A DNA stretch of 64,000 bases from Phytophthora sp. 'mugwort'. Its lineage: Eukaryota; Oomycota; Peronosporomycetes; Peronosporales; Peronosporaceae. Shown here in pieces: positions 45,653 through 57,482 of this stretch. The translations under genes were made by a program, and so were the position numbers. Under the pieces are notes generated by a model. That model saw only the letters and a list, made by a program, of their open reading frames with translations. It did no database searches and had not been told where the DNA came from. The stretch lies in the NCBI GenBank assembly GCA_033558025.1, contig JAUCEF010000017.1:4216001-4280000 (forward strand), given 5' to 3'. Positions within the stretch are counted from its first letter, which is position 1; every line of letters begins with the position of its first letter.

Positions 45653-46990
45653 TTAGAACCGCCCGCACATTCTCACTCGAGTGGTACAGTTAGGTATTCT
45701 TAATATTTGTGAATCGTGTGTCCGTTCGCGTTGGAATGCCACGAAAAAAGGTACCGCTGCCCAAACGCTTTCAATAATGAATCCCTCGTCGTTGTGATCG
45801 CTGACATACAGGCCTCCCGGCAGCCGCGTTGGTAGATAACAAGAAGTTTCGTGCAGAGCACAGGTCGTCGTGGGGTGTCGAGTTAAAAGCTGATGTGCAT
45901 TGACACTCACTGGGTTTCTGACCGAGATTGGCTCGTTCTTGACGCACATGGCGCAGAATAGCCGCTTCTTGGCTCGTCCGGTCTTGCTAAGCTGGAAAAT
46001 CTGGTGCTGTTCGGAGCAGTCCTTGCACACAGTTTGTCCACGATGCATGCATCGTGCGCTGTGAACCAACGCACTCAGAGATTGAACTAAGCAGTGAACG
46101 CACCTGATGGCAGCCTGAACAATGCGGATACGAGCCCAGCTTTGGCTTTCGCGCGCACACGTGGCAGGTAGCGCTTCATATACGTATGGCAATGATCAAA
46201 CGTTAGCGTTGTCTTATGACAGCAACCAGGACTGGGATGCAGACGCGAGTACTGTACGCACCTCGAGGGCAACCACTGGTGACTCTCGGCTTCGTCCATG
46301 AGCGTGCTGAAGTTCTTTGCTCGGCTACCTTTAGGACTATTGACAACGTTGAGCCAAGTGTTCGCGACGCCGAGCTGAATGGCCTTCTCGGGAGCAGAGT
46401 CAAACTTCAAAATGGAGCCCCACAGGAACATCTCCGTCTTGTTAATGCGTCTGTGCCGACGATACAGATAGCAAGACGCTGTGTGTTGACGCAGCATCCC
46501 TGGTGTGGCCTCGGACGGCTACTCTGGTCGCTTGATCGACTGCAACGTGTGGTAAGACAGTTCGTGGCCGCGAGCGTCCGTTGTAGTCCCCATCCGCTCA
46601 TAGGTTAGCACATCTCGGTCATTTAGCAACCCCCACGCACACCGGCCTGCAAACTACTTGATGCCCGCAAACCGGAACGGATCTTCCGGTGTGCGACGTT
46701 CGTGCGCGTTGAGCACCGACCCGTCCTTGAGGTCATAGCCCAGTAAAACTATTGCTGTACGCAGCTAGTCCGTCGTGTCGCAGTATAACCCGCCCATGAC
46801 GTCTTCGAGTCAGCCGTCAATGAACGCTCAGTGCTGGGCGTCGATGTTCTTGGGGTTGAACTTGGTTCGCTCGGCCATAGTGTCCTGCAAAAACTTCCTT
46901 GCGTCGTGGTCATACTGTGCGAGCTCCTGCGACGTGGTCTACGAGCAAATCGCGTTATGAGCATCCGTGAGGCGGGTCTAAGCTATGAAT
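45653..46990 (-). pseudogene. START/FYVE-type protein pseudogene
   Basis: One minus-strand frame from ~46970 to 46087 reads as the START-like lipid-binding region of the oomycete START/FYVE family. Recognisable blocks are L-Y-C-D-T-T-D, R-T-P-E-D-P-F-R-F-A-G-I-K, D-R-D-V-L-T-Y-E-R-M-G-T, H-E-L-S-Y-H-T-L-Q-S-I and M-F-L-W-G-S-I. Six in-frame stops interrupt it (two TGA, four TAG). A FYVE-like Cys-rich region follows in another frame (C-M-H-R-G-Q-T-V-C-K-D-C-S...C-A-M-C) at ~46100-45940, reached by a small intron (GTGCGT...TTCACAG, ~45 bp) or a frameshift. The final open part runs to 45653. Intact relatives would bind lipid and phosphoinositide; this copy appears dead. Confidence 0.7.
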
Positions 46991-47380
46991 CTTAGTCCCT
47001 TCTGTCCAGTGGCGTCAAGACACGCCTTTTGAACGGCAGAGCAGTAAACATCGGAGACAGTCGGCAGTACTTCCGACCCTCGTCTGACTCCTCCCGGCGA
47101 CGTGGCCAACGTGATCCATCATGACAATCGCTGGCGGTATCAACTGACTAAGAGGCATCGATTGTCTGCACTGTGCATAAGGAATGACCGGCATATCGGA
47201 CTCATACCGAAGTCGCATTAACCACAACCACATAAAATTCCAAATCCATCGGTCATTCGATAAGATCGTATTATACATGTACCTGCATCCCTGTCTTATC
47301 ATGTAAGAGAGGGACATATCTTGCTCAAAACTCCTTCTGATTGGCCAATCCGAAAGACTCAATGAGGCACTTGTAGCCCC

Positions 47381-47390
47381 TCATTCCTTG
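47381..47390 (+). promoter_or_regulatory. Oomycete initiator (TCATTCCTTG)
   Basis: TCATTCC fits the oomycete initiator YCAYTYY and lies 31 bp upstream of the ATG at 47412. A short distance between initiator and start codon is usual in oomycetes. An ATTGGCCAAT-like CCAAT palindrome lies about 40 bp further upstream (near 47339). Confidence 0.5.
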
Positions 47391-47411
47391 TTGCACTGAC
47401 GTCTCCTTACC

Positions 47412-49316
47412 ATGTCCTCGCCCAATGCCAAGAAGAAGCTGTTCGTGTTCGGCCTAGGCTACTCTGCGTCCCGCGCAGCTCGCGCCTTCCACGCCATCGG
47501 GTACTCCGTATCAGGCACTGTTCGCTCTGTGGACGCCGCGACGCAGTTGTCACAATTTGATTCGAAAATATTCCGCTTGGAAGCTTCGGAAACGTTGCCC
47601 CCGACTATTTTCCTGTTCGACGGCGAGCAATGGAGTGACAATAACGCGTTGCCGTTCGAAGACGCACTTTCGGGGGTCACCCACGTGCTGGTTTCCGTGC
47701 CAACGGGGCGCGCTGACGGCCAGGAGGACCCCGTTCTGGCAGCTCTAGGAGATCCATTGATCCATATCATAAACGACTCGGTGCAATGGGTGGGCTACCT
47801 GTCGACTATAGGCGTCTACGGAGAGACCCACGGAGTCGCAGTGGACGAATGTGCTCCTGTGGGTTCATCTGTCAAGCGGTCGCAGATGCGGATCGAAGCC
47901 GAGCGTCTGTGGCTCGACTCGGGTCTCCCCATTCACGTGTTCCGCATTGCTGGAATCTATGGACCCGGACGAGGAACAATTACGAAGGTGCGGAGCGGGA
48001 CGGCGTCCAGGATCCACATTCCCGGTCGGATGTTTAACCGGATTCATGTGGACGACATTGTCAATATTTTACTAGCGTCGGCAGCCAAGCCAAACCCGGG
48101 GGCGGTCTACAACATGTGCGACGATGAACCTGCACCAGCGGATCAAGTGACGGCTTATGCGTGCGAGTTATTGGGAGTCTCCGTGCCTCCGAGTCAGTCA
48201 TGGGAAGAGGCAGAGAAAAACATGAGTGCGATGGCCAAGAGTTTCTACGCTGAGAGCAAGATTTGTGTCAATCGACGGATTAAAGACGAGCTCGGAGTCA
48301 AGTTGATTTACCCGACGTATCGGGAAGGTTTACTTGCGCAGATACTGGAGGAGGAAAAGCTGGTTAAGAGTGAGCTCAGCGAGTCTATCTCGGACGTCTT
48401 CCCTCTACCAGCTCCCATAGTTCAACGCCTGGTGGTGCTTGTAAACATTGGTTCGCTGCGTGCAGAGCCGTATCTGGATCTACGTCAGATTAGTTTCCGA
48501 CTGAGTCGTGCATTGGGCCAACCTGTCGTGCCTTGTAGCTTCCGATTCTCGAACCGTGTGGATCCTCAAGAGCTCAACGGGCTTGAAGCTAAGACGTTCG
48601 AGATGGTGATGACTGAGCACCTTGCTGCACGTGGTGACCAGGCTAGCGAAGTTCTCGTTCTGCCGCTCTTCTTTGGAAAGAGCTCGACGCTGACGGAGTT
48701 CATGCCCAAGACAATTAACAAGGTGTGGGCTGCGGTCTCACCAGCGCCGTCAGCTTCACTCACGGTTCGTGTTGGCGGCTGTCTCGTGGACCAAGAAAAC
48801 GCCAACGACACGCGCGTAGCTCGGATCCTGTTGGAACGCATCCATGAAGTCGTAAGCTTTGATACAGTGACCGAGGAAGTGACGGTCCTTGTCGTGGACC
48901 ACGGTACGCCGAACCGAGACGTGCACGAGTCGCGCGAATTCGTCGCCCAAGAGCTCCGTGGCCTGCTGAAGACTTATAAGCATGTTAAGCTCGTCGACAC
49001 TGCGTGCATGGAGCGTCGTGAAGGTGCCGAATACGACTTCAATGACCCGCTGCTGACTCTGGCCCTCGACCACTACACGGTGGATAAAGGTATCGTAGTG
49101 TGTGCTAAAATGTTCCTCTCCAATGGCCGCCACGCTGGCGAGAAGGGGGATATCGAAGACATCATTGACGACGTGAGGGCGAGACACCCTGGCGTGGACA
49201 TTCGTGTCACTGAGGCACTTGGAACACACGAGCTGCTGTCCGAGCTCTTGCAAGACCGCTACCGCACTGCATTGGCCAAGAAGACCCCAGACTACACTCT
49301 GACTGCGAACAAGTAG
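47412..49316 (+). CDS. NAD(P)-binding epimerase fused to CbiX-like chelatase domain
   Basis: This single-exon, 634-residue protein has two parts. Residues ~8-320 are an extended SDR/epimerase-like Rossmann domain of YeeZ type: V-F-G-L-G-Y-S-A-S near the start, W-V-G-Y-L-S-T-I-G-V-Y-G, then F-R-I-A-G-I-Y-G-P-G-R and N-R-I-H-V-D-D-I. Residues ~335-630 resemble long CbiX/SirB chelatases in two halves; the second shows V-L-V-V-D-H-G-T-P-N-R and F-L-S-N-G-R-H-A-G-E-K-G-D-I (family: F-L-x-P-G-R-H). CbiX/SirB insert Co or Fe into sirohydrochlorin. The His residues of the second half are kept, but the first half reads V-N-I-G-S where a catalytic His is expected. Metal-chelatase activity is therefore inference; a tetrapyrrole role in an oomycete would be notable. 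It is 53 bp from the convergent Sfi1-like gene. Confidence 0.8.
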   Translation: MSSPNAKKKLFVFGLGYSASRAARAFHAIGYSVSGTVRSVDAATQLSQFDSKIFRLEASETLPPTIFLFDGEQWSDNNALPFEDALSGVTHVLVSVPTGRADGQEDPVLAALGDPLIHIINDSVQWVGYLSTIGVYGETHGVAVDECAPVGSSVKRSQMRIEAERLWLDSGLPIHVFRIAGIYGPGRGTITKVRSGTASRIHIPGRMFNRIHVDDIVNILLASAAKPNPGAVYNMCDDEPAPADQVTAYACELLGVSVPPSQSWEEAEKNMSAMAKSFYAESKICVNRRIKDELGVKLIYPTYREGLLAQILEEEKLVKSELSESISDVFPLPAPIVQRLVVLVNIGSLRAEPYLDLRQISFRLSRALGQPVVPCSFRFSNRVDPQELNGLEAKTFEMVMTEHLAARGDQASEVLVLPLFFGKSSTLTEFMPKTINKVWAAVSPAPSASLTVRVGGCLVDQENANDTRVARILLERIHEVVSFDTVTEEVTVLVVDHGTPNRDVHESREFVAQELRGLLKTYKHVKLVDTACMERREGAEYDFNDPLLTLALDHYTVDKGIVVCAKMFLSNGRHAGEKGDIEDIIDDVRARHPGVDIRVTEALGTHELLSELLQDRYRTALAKKTPDYTLTANK

Positions 49317-49368
49317 CTTCGTACCATCTTGGGGATAATTCTGGTACGTTGTGTTCTACCTTGATCGT

Positions 49369-52300
49369 TCATGCTTGAGGTGGCACACGACGCGAAATGC
49401 GCGTAGCCACTCGCGTCACTTCCGCTTGAATAGTTCTTGGTAAGTCTCCATGTTGGGTACGGGCAATGCTAATTGCCTTGACAAGAAGCAGGTTATCAGC
49501 CTCAGCCCGTACGAGCTGGCTCTTGAGTCTGGTTTGATCTGCTCGGAGGATACTTATCTGACTCTGTTCATTGAGCGACGGAGACGTGGCCGTGGATTCA
49601 TCGGCACATTCTTCGTCATGTGACAATGTGGAGTTGGATGGCTGCGCTGACGGAGAAGACTTCAGCACGCTCTGCAAGTCCTTACTGCGTCGTTCGCGTC
49701 GGTAGCGCTCAAATTCTCTCTCCACCTTCTTGAGCTCGCTCGTTTTCTCGACGATTGCGTGATCCTTCTCATCCAGCGCTTTTTGCCACTTCGCCAGCTT
49801 CTTCTTCCAGTCATTCATTAAATTTCTCACATCTTTCGTGTTTCGCTCACTGGATTCGAGTTTGTCCTTGACTTGTTGATGACGTTTTTGCATTTCATCT
49901 TTCGACTGAATGAGTTCTTCACGTTCTTCCAGTACCTCGCGAAGCTTGTTTGCCAGCTCGGCAGCTTTACGCTCGATCAGCGTGTAGTACTTTCGCCAGT
50001 TTTTATTTTGCTTGAACAATTTGATAAATTTGTCGGGGGCTCGAGCTCGAACACGATCACGGCAATTGCGCAGCATGTCGAAGACAATCTGCTCCGCTGT
50101 GCAAACAAAACGCAGGTAAGCAACTGTAGGTTAGCAGTCAATTAGGACCGTCAAGACGCTGAAAAAGAAGCATCATACTACCATAGAAGCAACAAATCTT
50201 GCTGTAAAGTTGCGTTTGAGTGACAAGAACTCGACGATCTATCAGAGACGGACTCGATGTAGGGAATGCCACTTGAAGAACACCGTAGACTGCACCTGAA
50301 ACAAGTAACAACACATTCCAAAAGTCAGTTTTGTACGTGAACCAGCATTGTAAAAAGTTTAAAAACCTTACGAACCATCAGTGGAGACGAGAGCTGACGA
50401 GACCATTCCAAGCGTTGCTTTCAACTTGTGCGGACTTGGTCGAGATGTTGCCATCATTAATGCTGTGGAGGTATCATCTTTTCGCAAGCCGTTCATGACA
50501 AATTGATCCACCATCGGATGGAAGCGCGGATCCGCTGCAATGTCCGTGATGATTAAAGTTGATCCACTGGATAGTGTGCTACCTGCAATCCCAAGAGAGG
50601 CTGGTACCTGGATAAGTTGATTCTCCTCTCGTTGAGTCCACAATTCGTTGCTACTTGGGTCAAAAAGGAAGAGAATTGCAGCACTTCCGTGTACAATTTG
50701 CGCAAAAGTGCTGGAAATGCTGATACAGAGATCACGTACAGTCATCGGTTGAAATAGCTGACGGATGAGCGTCTGCAGTGCCTGAAACGAGCTCCCAGCA
50801 GTCAATTGTTCTTCTGCAGCCGACAGCGCCGTCATTTCTTCCTGAGCTTTAACCTCACTCTGCGCTGTAACCTTGGCAAGTGCAGCTTCATTGTGCAGTT
50901 GAATCTCCTCGATAACGCGACGATGCTTGGCAGCATTTCTTTGGATCGAGTGGACATAGCATCGAGACAAGAAAGCTCGCATCTGTCGTAGTCGATGGTG
51001 ATATGCTATCCAGCACCATTTCCCTAATGTCAATCTTCGTAGATGCGTGGAAGACGAGATTTGTTCGCTCTGAAGCTTTGTGTGAAGTGTCACCACCTCC
51101 TGCAGCGCTGCTAGCTCTGTTGACTTGATTTTCCACAGTCTGAACGCAATCGAAATAGGTAAACACCGATTTGTGTACGATAGAAGACAGCGTTTAGTGA
51201 GGAGGAGTCTCAGCTTCGCTTGGGTAGTAGAATACTTTCTCCATCGCTGTAAAATTACCAGCATATTGTTTCTTCCCCAGAGCTTTTTCAGAGTGTCAAG
51301 TTGTCGCCATCGCAGCGTCTTGACCTTCCAGAACCAAAATGCGAGCAATTTCTTCCTTCTCCTTCGAATCTTAGCCACAATTGACAGCGTTCGGTGTTTT
51401 CTTCGTATATCCGAGAGCTTGCCTTTCCACAATGTGAAAACCTCGAGCACCTCCCTCGAAACGCTGCGCTTTAGCATAATCTTGCTCAAAGCACTCAGAC
51501 AATTAAGCTGTGTGCTGCGTTTTGCCTCTTTCAACGTGATTTCCGCACTCACAGCTGATAATCTTGATTCAGCTTCGTAGAGTTTATCTTGGAGCTTCAT
51601 CAGTTCAGCTGAAAGCTTCTCTACATTCATCGAGGTGCTTTGCAATTGCCGCATCGAGTCAGCTACTTGGTTGGATAACTCCTCGTTCCCAGATTGTAGA
51701 GTGGTAATCTGGCTCATGAATCGATATCGTCTCCATCTTGACAATGCAGCACGGTAATAGTATCGCTTGATCAACATTTGCACACACACAGCAAAGTTCC
51801 GTTGCAGCTTAATTGTCTGCACAGTTGAGCACCAGCTATGCCAGCATTTAGTGAGGATAACTCGACATTTCTGGGTATAATGTTGCTGTGCTAATGAGTG
51901 CGTTGTCTGCTTGGCCAGTCTTAAGTTTTTCAATGCTTGAAATGTACGAACAAGACTCGCTTCTTGCCTCAATATCAAGAATTGCAGGAATTTCTTGTGT
52001 TTTTCGCTTTCCCGAAGAGCTCGGTTCCTCTCCTGAAGACACTTGTGATGCCACGAGTGCAGCGTGTGCATCAGCTTCAGCCTTCGAGCTACGATTTCCA
52101 GTTGATCCATGGCTATAGAGATGTTCCTTCCACGATGAATCGATCGATACCATTCTGCGAAATGGCTTCTAATGACACGCTCCCGAACCCGTAGCTGTAG
52201 CTTACGCTGTTTTCGCGTGGTCACACGCTGGTGTACAGCAACAAAGTGCCATCGTCGTAGAGTGGAGCGGCCAAGTGAGTCACGACAACGTTTAGCTTTC

Positions 52301-55300
52301 TGAGCAACAATTAACTTGACTGAACGGTAATTCTGAGAGAAAGAACACCAGTTGGAGAGAATCTCTGCAAGATGCCGTCGGTGAGCATTCTTTTGAGAAA
52401 AAAGAACAGCCTGACGCTGATATCTCCTAATTGAAACATTCAGTTTGAGTGCGTTGAAATACTTCGCCACCAATCCACACTTCATCACAAGCTGCATTTT
52501 AGTAGTCGATTCATCATGTACATGTGTAACATGGGCCAGTTTGTGCTTCGTTTCAGCAATAGTCTGCATCAACGAGGCTATTTCTTCCCTTTGCAACTGC
52601 AGTTTCTCCTGTTGAGCATTTCTCAACTCCGTTAGATCTTGTAATTCGCGCTGTTGGTTCCGAATTAGAAGCATTTTCCACCGAGCCATTGCACATTGTT
52701 GCTTTCGACGCTGAACATTTCGTAACCAGCGTGCAAATTGTTGGTTCCGGTCTTCGTTTTCGGTTCTTAACACCACAAATTCCAACCAAGATTTGAAACA
52801 CACTGTTACGAGACGCGTTTGCTCGAACAGAATCAGCTTCCGCTCTGCTAGATGCTGTTTCTTCTTCGACTCGACACTTTCTTTCCACTCTGTAAAGCAA
52901 AAGCGCATGATTGATACAGATTGCTTCCACCAAACCTTGGCGCGGATCACAGTCAGCGCTACATTTCGCTTTTCGAGCTGCTCTTTCGCTGCATTTGTTC
53001 TTGTAAGTTCCACCCAACGCAAAAACTGCTGCCGTACTGTAGCGTGGAAAGATTTCAACCAGATTTTCTCTAGCATCTTACGTAGCAACTGGTTTTGCCT
53101 CACTAAACGCCTCCATTCCGTAAACAGTTGTCGAGAACTGTTCATTTCAGACTTGCGGATAAACCACGTCGAAAATACCCGAATAGCTCGACTTCTCTGC
53201 CTAGTTTCTTTCCACGCCTTGAAACATTCAACTTGCCACCAACGCAAGAAGCACGATAGAGTCATCGTGAATACCGACCGCAGACGTCTTTGCTGGATAG
53301 TAACTTGTTTCCATTTTGTCACGACTGCACGAATTTGGCGGGTATCTAACGCGGTTTGAAACATATCGACAGTTTGACGATTACGAAGCGATCGCCTCAC
53401 AACATTTCGCCAAGCTTTAAGGCACCGCAACTGCGCAGACCCTTGACCTCGAGTTAAGCACAACGTTTCAACGGCACTTGCAAACCGTTGAGCTCTTTTT
53501 GCCTCCTTTTCCAGTCGAATTCTTGTTACCTGCAGCTTTTCATCTTGTTCTGTTTGTACTCGCTCCGCTTCAGCCAGCAACGTCTGTTGTTGGTTTCGGT
53601 ACAGCTCAAACTCAGCCTCGAGTTTCTCTAGCGCAGCATCTCGCTCTTTCTGAAGACGGAGCATCAAAAGCTGTCGCTCTTTCAACATAATTTGTCGCTG
53701 CAATCGATTCCAAGCACGTTGTAAGACGCCATTGTGGCATCGTGTTACCCAGTGACGTATGAGCTCGCGCTGTGTCTTTCGACCTTGAACAAATTCTCGC
53801 CAACTATCAAAAGTTTTTGCCAAGAAACCATTTTTCAGTCGCGCTAGACACTTCTTCACGGCGATATCGTTCCTTTGCCTTTGACGCACGACTGTGTGCC
53901 ATCGCGTATAGCATTCTCGCTGCAAGTTCAAGCTCCACTTGGCTTGCTCCAGTCGAGTTTCCCAAGCTTGATGAATCATCTGCTGCTGCTGTACTTGCGC
54001 TTCAATTTTCAGCTCCATAACTCGGTCTTTCCAGGAGCTGAACATGATACAAACTTGTTGCTTCGTCGCTAGTGTTGTCATCCTCTCGATTCCTCTTCGA
54101 AGTGATATCCGTTGCTCTTTGAAAGCTATCCACTGCGTGAAGTACCGCGCTACTCCTCGACTCCTTATCCGGTTCACAGCATGTAGCAGAGCTGCCTTTC
54201 GCGATTTCTCTTCGCTCATCTCTTTCTTCCACGAGTTGAAACACTTTAGAACGCTCAAATGACGCATACGCTCGAGAATGTGTTGACTCTGCACGCGTTT
54301 CATGAAATTCCTGTGCGTTCTGCCTTGCCAATCGTACACAACTCGTCGAAGTTTAAATATCCGCAGCTTTCGTTGCGCCAAGTCGGTACGTTGCCTTACT
54401 CCGTGTATATTCTTCGCTGTAGTCTTCCATTCACGAACTACATCCTTTAGTAAGTGTCGGTCGGACTGTTTCGTGAAGAAATGACCGAGTTTCTGCCGTA
54501 TAATTCGTTCTGTCGCCCGCTTCCTTTCAGCAATCGCAGCCTCCTTCGTCTTTTCTTCCTCGTGGCACATCTGCAACTCTCGCTTGGCCTGCTGAGCTTC
54601 CGTCAGCGCTTCTTCTAACCCTTGAATCGTCTTTGTCTGTAGCTCCATCGTTCCATTCACAAAGCGTAATCTCTGATCCTTCTCCGCCAAGGCCAGTCGA
54701 AAGGTCTCGAAACGCCATTTGCGCACACCATAGCGACGCAAACTGCACGTTAGAAGTCGCTCAACCTTGAGTACACCACTGCGGCGATCCTTTGCTTTTT
54801 GACACTCCAGTCGCCATGAGATCACAATGTCTTGAACCTTTCTTCGAGAGCGCTCTTCAGCGAAGGAATCTCCGGCACGACGTCGCTCCAGCTTTTCCCG
54901 GGTCCAATCTCTCCATCGTAGGAACTTTCGTCTAGCAGCTTGTTGCAACAGCTTCATCGCAAGAAGAGCAGCCTGGTTCCCTCGTATCTTGACAACGCGA
55001 GCGTCTACTTGGCGTTCAAACATGAGCAGCATCTTCTCCTGCTGCTCTAGCAGTCTCTGCTCCTTGGCCAGCGCGATCCATCTGCTCCACGCGTTCTGCA
55101 TCTTGCTGGTCGACCACAGCGCCAACGTACTGACCACTCGCTGCTTCCTGAGCTTCGCTCGTTGCTGCTCAAATTCTGTGACTCGTTGTTTTAAACTGTC
55201 CACAACGTCCGCCTGCTCACTGTGGAACTTCCGGTACTGCTCCTTGAGCTCGCCGTATCGGATCCCAAGCTCCTCCTTCTCCAGCATCACATTATGCAGT

Positions 55301-55803
55301 GTATTCTGCATGGTTTTGACCGCCAAGGCCGCCCTCTTGGCTTCAAGCGGGTCGAACTCGAATCTCTCCTGGTACTTAGCGACCAATTGTCGGTGCTGCG
55401 TCTCGCTGCTGGCAGCTCTGGCCTCGAGTTTCTGCAGCTCCAGACGATGCGTCTCCTTTATCCGCCGCTTCTCGCTACGCAGCAGCTGGATCTCCTGCTC
55501 CAGCTCGCTGCACCTCGTATCTTTGGGCTCTTGTAGCTTGTTCTGCGCCGCGAGCTGCTCGTTCTGCTGCTGGAATCGACGCGCATCTTCGCGCAGCTGC
55601 TCGTTCTCCTTCTGCAGCTGCACATACGAGTCATAAAGCGACGTCACACACTGCGCCGACTTCCAGTTCGCCCCGAGATCCTCCTGTCCCCCCAGCAGTC
55701 CGGCCGCATGCCGTTTCTCCCCCGGCATTGGTCCGTTACTGGACAGCTTCAACATGGGGCGTCTGCTCACAAATATTGCGGCTTTCATTTCTATCCCCGC
55801 CAT
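49369..55803 (-). CDS. Sfi1-like centrin-binding repeat protein with GAF domain
   Basis: Three exons (55803-50376, 50295-50182, 50096-49369; introns 80 and 85 bp) give about 2089 residues. After a coiled coil (~45-240) comes a very long array of helical units of the form F-x-x-W-K/R-x-x...(L/F)-(R/K)-x-W, repeating every 30-60 residues to about 1550. This is the pattern of Sfi1 repeats, each of which binds a centrin at centrosomes, basal bodies and linking fibres. A GAF domain at ~1670-1850 crosses both introns (L-C-I-S-I-S-S...A-A-I-L-F-L-F-D...D-G-A-V-Y-G-V-L-Q-V). A second coiled coil ends the protein. Donor GTTCGT at 50375 was chosen because it rejoins the GAF strand. Start is the first ATG; 55755 is an alternative. 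Confidence 0.78.
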
Positions 55804-55825
55804 ATGATGTAATTCACATTATACT

Positions 55826-57370
55826 ATGTATGCCACACCACTGGGCGAATCATTCAAAATGGATACATTGGCGCCAAACATGGCAATGGCTTCTGAGGAC
55901 TCGTCGTCCTTCTCCTTCACGACGCCCGAGCAGCGGCGCCAGCGCTTCTCGGACGACGAAAATGCTGTTGACAGCGAGGACTGGCACTTTCGCAACGGCC
56001 CGAGCCCCATAACGGCTCCACGCTTCCAGGGGGATGAGCAGAACGAGCGCAAAGAGAGCGAATCCTTCCATGAGGACACGCACTTTGCTCACGCGCATCT
56101 TAAACGGCGCAATCGGCTAGAAACGAGACTAGAAGAACTGCAGAAGGACGTGGCGAGCCTCACGCTCAAGCTTCGAGCCAATGGCAACCGCAGCACGTCG
56201 CTAGATGCTTCTAGCTTCTTGTATACGCCGAAGGAGCAGAATAAGGAGGTTGGAAGCTTTGAGGTTGATATAGAGATGAAGTGCATATTGTAGGGATATA
56301 GATGGAAAGAGGAGGATCTAATTAGTATGTGTGTGGATTTTGGTGGGCTGTAGACGCCTAGAACCGTGGAGAAGAGACGGAGAAGTTCCAAGGAGCAGGT
56401 GCAACGGACTGGGAGAGGTGGACCGCAGAGCAGCACAGTGAAGACGCAGAGAGAGCTTCATAACGTGACGACGGAGAGGGATCAGCTCAAGTTTGAGTTG
56501 GAGAAGACAAAGAGGGCCCTGGAGATTGCAGAGAAAAAGTGTCAGGACGCTGCCAAGAGCAAGAAGGCTTATGAGAAGCTGAAAGCACATTGTGATTCGC
56601 TGCAAGAGTCGCTGGACTTGTCCGAGAGGATCAGAGTAAGACAGAAGAAGGTGCTGCAACAACTGCAATTGCAGCAACAGCGAACATCAAGGAAGGAGAA
56701 GGAGGTGAAGACGAGGACTCCGACTGCTGCAGCAGTGAAGAAGAGACCAGCTAGTGTTGCTACTAGAACAGATGAGAAACGTGGTGGTAGCGCGCTGCGT
56801 CAATCGACTGCTATGACACCGAAGCGTGGGGAACAGAATAGAAATTCTCGGGGATACACGCACACTGGCTATGACATTTTGGACTCACTCGTCGCGTCCA
56901 GTCACCACTTCGAGGACGAGGAAGAGGAGGAAGACGCGGGTCTTGCAACCCAAGAGCAAGCTCCAAGTGAACCGACCGCTGCGTCATCTCGATCAAGGAT
57001 GCCGCGTTCTGTGCTGAAGCCCACTACGCCCACTACCAAGCAATATCGGCCCGATTTTGATAGTCTGCTTCAAGTGGATGCCCCTCAGTTCAGTACTCGC
57101 CGTCCGAGTCGAATTGCCACGAACGCAGCCCGACGACCTAGCCAAGCGCAAGCTCAACAACGCGATGCGATGCGGCAGGCAGCTAGATGGGCACGGAGCA
57201 GAGGTGCAGCAGTCGATATTTCTACTTCCACTACCCCACTGCTAACGAGGAGAACCCCCACAGTTGGTCGACCGAAAAACAGTTTTCTCGCCCCAACACA
57301 AGCTAGCTTACGCCGTCTGCATGAGGCCCCGCGCCGAGGCGACCACGACCGGCCTCCGTTCGTTGTTTAA
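55826..57370 (+). CDS. Coiled-coil protein, basic and Gln-rich
   Basis: Two exons are inferred, 55826-56263 (or to 56248) and 56354-57370, giving about 484 residues; an alternative ATG at 55859 would shorten it by 11. The first exon holds T-T-P-E-Q-R-R-Q-R-F and a heptad-like segment at ~95-115. The second exon has a strong coiled coil (R-E-L-H-N-V-T-T-E-R-D-Q-L-K-F-E-L-E...) to about residue 245, then a basic, Ser/Thr/Pro-rich tail with several T-P and S-R motifs. No enzymatic domain is seen. The head-to-head arrangement with the Sfi1-like gene (start codons 22 bp apart) suggests shared control, and a centrosomal or basal-body role is a reasonable but unproven guess. Confidence 0.6.
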
Positions 57371-57482
57371 TACGTGCTACCAACTCAAATCACGTTCATT
57401 AAAGCGATTTAATATGCGACTTAAGGCTTGAACACAGTTGAGGCCGTGTCCGACATGCAGGTACAGGATAACTCAGACAAAC

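Noticed and set aside
54989..55636. 215-codon Ser/Cys-rich plus-strand frame
   Set aside because: Antisense shadow of the coiled-coil start of the Sfi1-like gene.
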